Below, in pieces: positions 58,293 to 64,000 of a stretch of DNA of 64,000 bases. Source of the DNA: Lepidodermella squamata (lineage: Eukaryota > Gastrotricha); assembly GCA_047495785.1 (NCBI GenBank), contig JBLDXI010000059.1, positions 62,001 through 126,000 on the forward strand. Direction: 5' to 3'. Both the position numbers and the translations under genes were made by a program. The notes beneath the pieces were generated by a model that saw only the letters and a program-made list of their open reading frames with translations, did not search any database and had not been told where the DNA came from. Every line of letters starts with the position of its first letter. Positions within the stretch are counted from its first letter, which is position 1.

Positions 58293-58485
58293 GGAGAGAG
58301 GGGCGTACGCTGCCGCTGCCGCAACCTCAATGTGTCACCTAATGCCAATCGTGTGCTCATACCAGTATTATAGTGTATAGTGTGATTTTGCTGTATTCAA
58401 GTGCTTGTAAAATTGATTAATAAATAAAATGATTAGTTGCTGAAATTGGTTTGATTTTATATTTGTGTACATATTTTGTGTTCTC
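58293..58485 (+). repeat. Polypurine tract and right LTR-like repeat
   Basis: GGAGAGAGGGGCG (58293-58305) is a fair polypurine tract. The repeat itself starts near 58317 and matches the left copy in several ordered blocks. The right end is uncertain. Confidence 0.5.
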
Positions 58486-59279
58486 GGAGGCTTCGTCAAC
58501 TGGGGTGACTTAGAGCTGTGATACTGTCAGAGTTGTCCTCGGTTCTCGAGTCCAAAATTTCGAACCCAATCCGACCCGATTCGGGTGAAACTCTTAGACC
58601 AGTTGTTCACCATTCGTTCGAAATTTTAACTGTCCTTTTACACAGATGAGCCAACGGTATCCTATAAAGCCTCTCCATTATGTCATATATTTGATGGACA
58701 TTTTCTGGTGATCAAAGCTGTGATAACTTTGTCAGCTTTCTCATCGCTTTTACTGTTAATTATTAGATATTGAGTTTCAAAAAAAAAGTAGATGTCTGCT
58801 GCGTATTGTAGTAGGCATTACTTTAAATTCAACAATTTTGATAATAAGTATAGTGAAGTACAATTTAGCCTGCATTTGTCGTCGTATTCACACCAGCAGC
58901 GCGAGGCAATCAATTACTACTGCGGTTCGATAAAAAATGCGTGTCGTGTCCGCGCACTGAAATCTTACACAGAGTGAGTGCCGTGCTTAGCGACTGCGAT
59001 CGATAACATGTGAAACCTTAGCCAAAGTGCTGGTGTCGTTTTTTCCTTCCACGCGGCAAAACACTCTAGTAATCAAAAAGCGACCTTGTAAGAGTCGTAG
59101 TTTTTTATTCGGTACGCACAACTATACGACCGAGACATACAAATAATAATATCCACAATAACGTAAAAAAACAACGAAAAAAGTTTCATCACAAAAATTT
59201 AGCGTGCTGCCACATCACAGACGAATTGCGTGAGATCACTTGGATAGAACACATAAAATTCAGCATAATCAATAACTAT
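58486..59279. other. Intergenic, no gene seen
   Basis: AT-rich DNA between the LTR element and the BBS1 stop codon. The BBS1 3' UTR should lie here. Confidence 0.4.
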
Positions 59280-61411
59280 TTATCCGATCGTTGGCTCGCT
59301 GATCGGCATTTGAATAACGGCGGTGAGCAGCGGGCACAAAACGCCCATCGATTTGTCAGCAGCAGTCGATCGAAACACAGATACTCGAATTGGTTCCGCC
59401 AGAGGGCGAGGGTCAGTTCTTTCCACAAACGTAGCCAGCTCGTAAGCAAGACCCGGGCACAGAAACGGGGCTTCGAGACACGGCGCGCGTACCGAGTATA
59501 ACGTGTCGTTATAAAACACAACCACGTGTAAATTCAAAATCGCAGTGGTCAGTGATGTATTTTCCAGACTGATGCACAGCTTGAAAACAGGCCCTAGCCC
59601 GGTAACGCGGCTAGCGAGTCGCAGCGGCAGGTCGGCATCGACTGAGATTGGCGTCGTGAAATCGCTGCGGTCCAATGCGGTCGCCAACGCTCGAGCTGTC
59701 CGCAGGCGAAACGCGGCCAGATCGCGTTGAAGCTGGCGGTAACTAGCCGCGGCGTTCGACCCGGTCCGCTCTCGATCCGCCTGCTCGAGGTACAGCTTCG
59801 ATACCTTCGGAATGGCCAACTGACCACCGCCGGTTGACGCGGAGGTTGCAGCGGCTGAGGCGGGCAGTGGCTGGTCGAAGTGAGCCTGACGTCTCAAAAT
59901 TTTGACGTACAATGCCCCGCTGCGGGTTATCGCTATCATGCAGTTATCTTCGCGGCCATACCGGCCGAAACGCAGGGATGTCGGGGCGTCAGACAGCTGG
60001 ACTTTGCTCACCAGCATCCGACCATTGTACAAATGAACTGAACCATCGGCCAGGCCGACTGCGGCTAGCATCAAGTTGCGACCGTGGTGGTGCAGGGGTG
60101 ATATGCACGTGGGACTCGATGGCAGACCAACTCGCCATTCCGGTCGGTCAGAAGCGGCGGTTGCTTGTTTCTTCGGCGCCGTAGCCATTGAATATTCGTA
60201 CAACGCATCATCGGTACAAGCGACTACGAGAGATCGCTCCCCTATTCCGGTTACCAGGCCGACAGCTGGAGCCGCTAGGTTGACAGTGCTGAATGTCGCT
60301 GCCGAGTGGGATGCATCTGAATCGCGTTTACGAACCAGGCAGACGAGAGGCTTTCGAGCAGCGACATAAAACGAATAGCCAACGTCGAAGAGGCCGAAAC
60401 AACGAATAAAAACCGGAACTACATCAGCCGGCAATCGATGCTGTGATAGAAAGAACAATTTATTAGATTTCACGAAAATTCAATAAGACGGTGATCGAAT
60501 TAGGCGCGGTCAATCAAATCAGGCAATTTTATAGAACCAAAAACTTACTGCAGCTAGAACACTGAAAGCCTCGCACTCGACTACTAGCAGGCGGCCATCT
60601 TCAGTCCCGACCACCAGCACGTTGATGCTTTTCTCGTCAGGGTTCGAGCGGTTGAGAACGCCGAGACACGTAACAGAGGCCTGGGTGAGTTGGACCATGC
60701 CGGTTCGAGCCCCGGGGGCTGTACCCTTGCTAGCCAGGTCTTCGAACAACTCAGCTCGACGGTCCGACGGTGCGTTGATGAAAAACAGCGACTGCTGGCT
60801 GAGTCGAACGTGCTGGTCGCGCTGAAGATCGCCCAGGGCGTTGACCAGTTGCGTTGAATTCATCTCGCCACGTTGAGCCGACACCCATAAATCACGCTCA
60901 GTTGGGTTCGGCTGCTCCGGTGGCACAGCGATTTTGAAGAAAGGTCGGAAATTTTTGAAAATGTACACCGACGATCCGGAGCCGATCGCTAGACCTGGAA
61001 CACGTGGTTCGGTATTATCCATGTAAACACTGACCAAAGCAGTGGGTAGATCACTCAAAGTCGCCGTCAAGTCTTGATTTGTGCCTTTATATACTCGAAG
61101 TCGAAATTTCGACAAATCAGCAATAACAAGCCTGTAATAAAATAACTTTAATATATGGTATAAATTAGAATATTTTCGAATTACTTGTAATCGCCATCCC
61201 CGCTCAAGTCATCGACCGAGACACATTGACTTATGCTGTCCAGGTCAGCCATCGGGTCGTAAAGAGCTTCGAGCCATTGCTGAACCGGTGGTTGGTTGGC
61301 CGGAGTGGGGGCAGGCTTCGGCGGCGGTTCTTCAACTACCGGGCGCTGTTTCGAAGAGTTTGACCCGGGTTTTCGCGGGCTGTCCTTATTCGGTGTAGCT
61401 GGTTTGGACAT
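59280..61411 (-). CDS. BBS1: BBS1, subunit of the BBSome ciliary trafficking complex
   Basis: Exons 61185-61411, 60549-61131 and 59280-60440 give 656 aa. A Pro-rich N-terminus (about 1-45) precedes a seven-bladed beta-propeller, with SKFRLRVYKG, VYIFKNFRPFFK, VGTEDGRLLVVE and SLRFGRYGREDN, the last identical in style to vertebrate BBS1. After a Gly/Ser linker come a helical stalk (ASYRQLQRDLAAFRLRTARAL) and a beta-sandwich ear domain (GLGPVFKLCISLENTS, ALYSV-like LYSVRAPC, ETFVE-like ATFVERTD). BBS1 contacts the GTPase ARL6 and cargo tails, carrying membrane proteins in and out of cilia. Its presence implies a ciliated animal. Introns are 53 nt (61132-61184 region) and about 108 nt. The start ATG at 61411 heads a low-complexity but open segment. 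Confidence 0.93.
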
Positions 61412-61734
61412 GTTATAAAAGCCCTACAGATGATACAAATCAGAACAACCTGATTTTAATACCTTCCAACCATTTTACAATAATAATTATAATAAGTCTC
61501 TGTGAGCCGACGAAGCGCCGGCTTCTTGTACAAATGAAGTAATACAATATAATTTATTCCCTCGATAAGGCCCACATTTTGGCGGGTTAGCGCACAGTGC
61601 GATAATTTATTAGTAGTAGTTTTAGTAGTAGGCGCCTCTTGCATTTCGCGATCACATTTCGAAAGAAGCGGTTTGTCGAAACAAAAAGAGCAGAAAGATG
61701 TCAATGAGCGTGACGGAATCGCCGCAGCAGCCGA
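61412..61734. other. Short spacer between BBS1 and golgin-84
   Basis: Contains the golgin-84 3' UTR and BBS1 upstream DNA. Both genes point the same way. No further gene is seen. Confidence 0.5.
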
Positions 61735-63791
61735 TCAGCGACCGGCCGTGTTCGCGTTCGACGAATCGACCGGGTTCGGCGGCATCAGATGACCGAGGTC
61801 GGAGGGGTGATGCATCTCTGGCTGGTAGGTCAGTAGCACGAAGGTCACCCACAAATGAATGATGACCATGTACACGAGGAGGAACGGTCGCGCGAGGGGG
61901 AAGCGCCGAAAGACGACTGAGATTTGCCCGGCGAATCGGTCGACCTGGTTCACGACCTGCTTGGCTGTCCGCGCCACGGGCGAGTCGAACGCCGATTCGC
62001 GCATCAGCGGCTGGTGCATGGCTGGGTGCTGAGGGCGCAGGCGAGCCGACAACTCGTCGCCCAGACCAGAGATCATCACATTCGCACCGGCCGACCGCAC
62101 CAGGTTGCTATTGCCGGTTCGACCGCCGCCGTCGTCACTGGTCGACATTTCAACTAAATCTCGATATTGCCTCTGTAAAATAATAATTGAATAAAATATT
62201 TTAAAATTTGTGTTTTGAGTGATAGACTAACCTCAATTCTGGCCAACTGCGCTGCCAAACTGTTCTTTTCAGCAGTCACGGTTTCAACCACGTGTTGCTT
62301 CTGCACCAAACTTTCAGTCAGACCTTGAATACGGGCAACAAGCTCAGCATCACCCATTTGCACATTTGATGCACTGTTCGACCGCGCTGATGACGCCGGG
62401 TTGGCCCTACTGACAACGCGCAATCGCTCTGCTTCTTGCTCGAGCTGAGATAGCCGCGCCTCGTAGTCATTCCGGGTCCGGATCAGTTCCGACTCGGCCG
62501 ATTCAGCCGACTGGCGCCACCGCTCTGCCTCACCGGCCGCGGCGATCCGTTGCCGTTTTTCGGCCTGGAGCGCGTCTGCAGCTGCCTGGGCCCGTTCGGC
62601 GGCTGCGTCGTTGTTAGTCGCCAACTGCGCCTCGAGTTCTCGCTGCTCTGATCGCAGAGTCTCGACGGCAAGTCGCGCGGCCTGCAGCTCATCTCGCAGC
62701 CAGTCGCGTTCAGATCTCGTTTCCTCCAATTCCGCAGTCAGCTGTTGCACCTGAGAAGCACCTCCAGACGATTGGCTCGCCTCGTCACTTGACTGCAGCG
62801 AGGCGATTAATCTCTCCTTCGACTGCAAAACCCGATTCGCCTTCTCTTTGTACTCGGTCAACTCCTGCTTCGCACGATCAGCCTCGGTTTGCCAGTGGCG
62901 AAGCTGGGCCGAGGCTTCGGACGCCGCGGTTCTTTGCTGGGCCAGCCGTCGCTCCAACTCAGCTAGCCTCGACTGAGTCGACTCCCGGTCTGATTCCGCC
63001 TCGCCTTTCGCCTGCACAAGTTGAGAATCTAACTCACGAACTCGCCGTTTCTCCGAGGCCAGCTCCTCCTCGAGTGAAGTCGATTTTTGTTGGGATCGCT
63101 GAAGCTCTTCTCGAAGGCGTTGCACCACAATACCGTCACTAGCCGATAAATCCGCGGCTTCTCGAGACACATTAGACCTAGCTTCTTCGAGCTGGTTTCT
63201 CGAAGCCTCCAGCTGAGTCTCCCTTACTTTCAGCATTTCTAAATGATCCATCTCCTGAGCCTCCATTTCTCTAACTCGGCGCTCGTAAGAGTTGATTCTC
63301 TCACTCTGCACACGTAATTTCGACTCGGCCTCTTGAAGCTCGCGCTGAGCGCGCCGAGCTCGCGTTGTCACGCTTTGCAACTCCTGGCTGAGTTGATTAA
63401 CCTCACTCCTCAGGGCTGCGACTTCGCCGGAATTCGACGCCTCGGCTACGATCTTACCCGGCGCAGGCGCAACCTCGGCCGTGCTGACCATTGCATACGA
63501 TGAGGACGAAGCTGAAGATGGGGGGTCGTTCAGCATGTCTGCAGCTAACAAATGACCAGCCTCTGAGCCAAATGTTGCCTGGTAATCTGTAGATGAAATG
63601 TTACTGCTCGGTCCACTATCGCCACCATCGTCTTTCAATGTCGCACCACTTTCGGTCGGAATGCGGACGGTGGGGTTCGACGAGGTTGCAACGCCCGAGT
63701 TCGGAGTATTGACCACAGCAGCGGCTGACTGATCGACACGGTTCAGTAGTTCTTCAGCTTTCTCGGCAAATCCAGAAAGCCACGAAGTCAT
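61735..63791 (-). CDS. GOLGA5: Golgin-84, Golgi-anchored coiled-coil tether
   Basis: Exons 62232-63791 (520 codons) and 61735-62172, joined by a 59-nt phase-0 intron, give 665 aa. The N-terminus (MTSWLSGFAEKAEELLNRVDQ) is the conserved golgin-84 start. After a Ser/Thr-rich region a long coiled coil spans about residues 125-525 (ELQSVTTRARRAQRELQEAE and similar heptads). The tail-anchor membrane segment (FLLVYMVIIHLWVTFVLLTY) is at about 617-636, near the C-terminus, with a short luminal end containing HHP. Golgin-84 tethers vesicles within the Golgi and binds RAB1. The gene lies upstream of BBS1, same strand, but no functional link is implied. Confidence 0.9.
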
Positions 63792-64000
63792 TTGAGTTCA
63801 AATTTCCCGAAAGAAAAGGCCTAACACATTTATAAAAATCTAAAAAAGAGATAGAATTAAGGCAATTAAAAGACAACACAACTTGAATTAATTTATTAAA
63901 TTAGATTTCGCCATTCTATTTAAAAAGGATAGATTACTCTTTTCCCCATACGTTTAATATCAATACGCAGACACGTTCGCGGACTCTTTTATTACAAAAC
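63792..64000. other. Upstream flank of golgin-84
   Basis: AT-rich, about 200 bases. Should contain the golgin-84 5' UTR or promoter. Nothing else seen. Confidence 0.4.

Noticed and set aside
1-64000. tRNA or rRNA genes, CRISPR arrays, bacterial operons
   Set aside because: I scanned for TTCGAxxCC-type T-loops with cloverleaf context and found none convincing; spliced animal genes exclude a bacterial reading.

Overview
This window is nuclear DNA from a small-genome bilaterian animal. Genes are split by GT-AG introns that are mostly 47 to 55 nt long. The recognisable proteins are animal ones: a paired-like homeodomain protein, Ig-superfamily and Ly6 surface proteins, a ciliary BBSome subunit, golgin-84 and EXOC7. 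BBS1 argues for a ciliated animal, and a short internal TTAGGG array fits lophotrochozoan-type telomeres. A flatworm or other small spiralian is my guess, but the sequence alone does not settle it. Intron lengths, phases and reading frames were checked by hand.

Layout: 1-743 holds the 3' part of an unrecognised gene (+). 1513-1722 is a probable orphan last exon (-). 2516-2924 encodes a Ly6/three-finger protein (+). 3776-4658 encodes a Bcl-2-family protein of BAX/BAK/BOK type (-). 9803-11857 encodes a three-Ig lachesin/DIP-like receptor (-), with gene-free blocks of about 5 to 6 kb on each side. 17767-20807 is EXOC7 (-). 21-24 kb holds an internal telomere tract, a hAT-like transposase relic and a 201-bp MITE. 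24163-24691 is an MCFD2-like EF-hand protein (+). 27597-30522 is a PROP1/unc-42-type homeobox gene (+).

From 31.5 to 53.8 kb three ankyrin-repeat genes occur. The first is a 1267-aa intracellular-looking protein (31564-35806, +). The second is a 1707-aa protein with a signal peptide, sushi domain, complete trypsin domain, second sushi domain and about 26 ankyrin repeats (41520-48044, +). The third is a RING-ankyrin protein (52405-53813, +). A nearly intact LINE (36.4-40.9 kb, -) separates the first two. SDE2 and a closely spaced unknown gene (48723-51066, -) lie before the RING-ankyrin gene. The last 10 kb holds MPG (+), a decayed gag-only LTR element, BBS1 (-) and golgin-84 (-).

The most unusual item is the secreted trypsin-ankyrin fusion. 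The exon junction between protease and ankyrin parts falls inside a sushi domain, so the two halves need each other to complete that fold. This makes a true single gene far more likely than two neighbours wrongly joined. Other points worth checking are a LINE whose two ORFs share a frame and are separated only by one TAA, a candidate 25-nt intron, and a BAX/BAK/BOK-like protein with no visible tail anchor.
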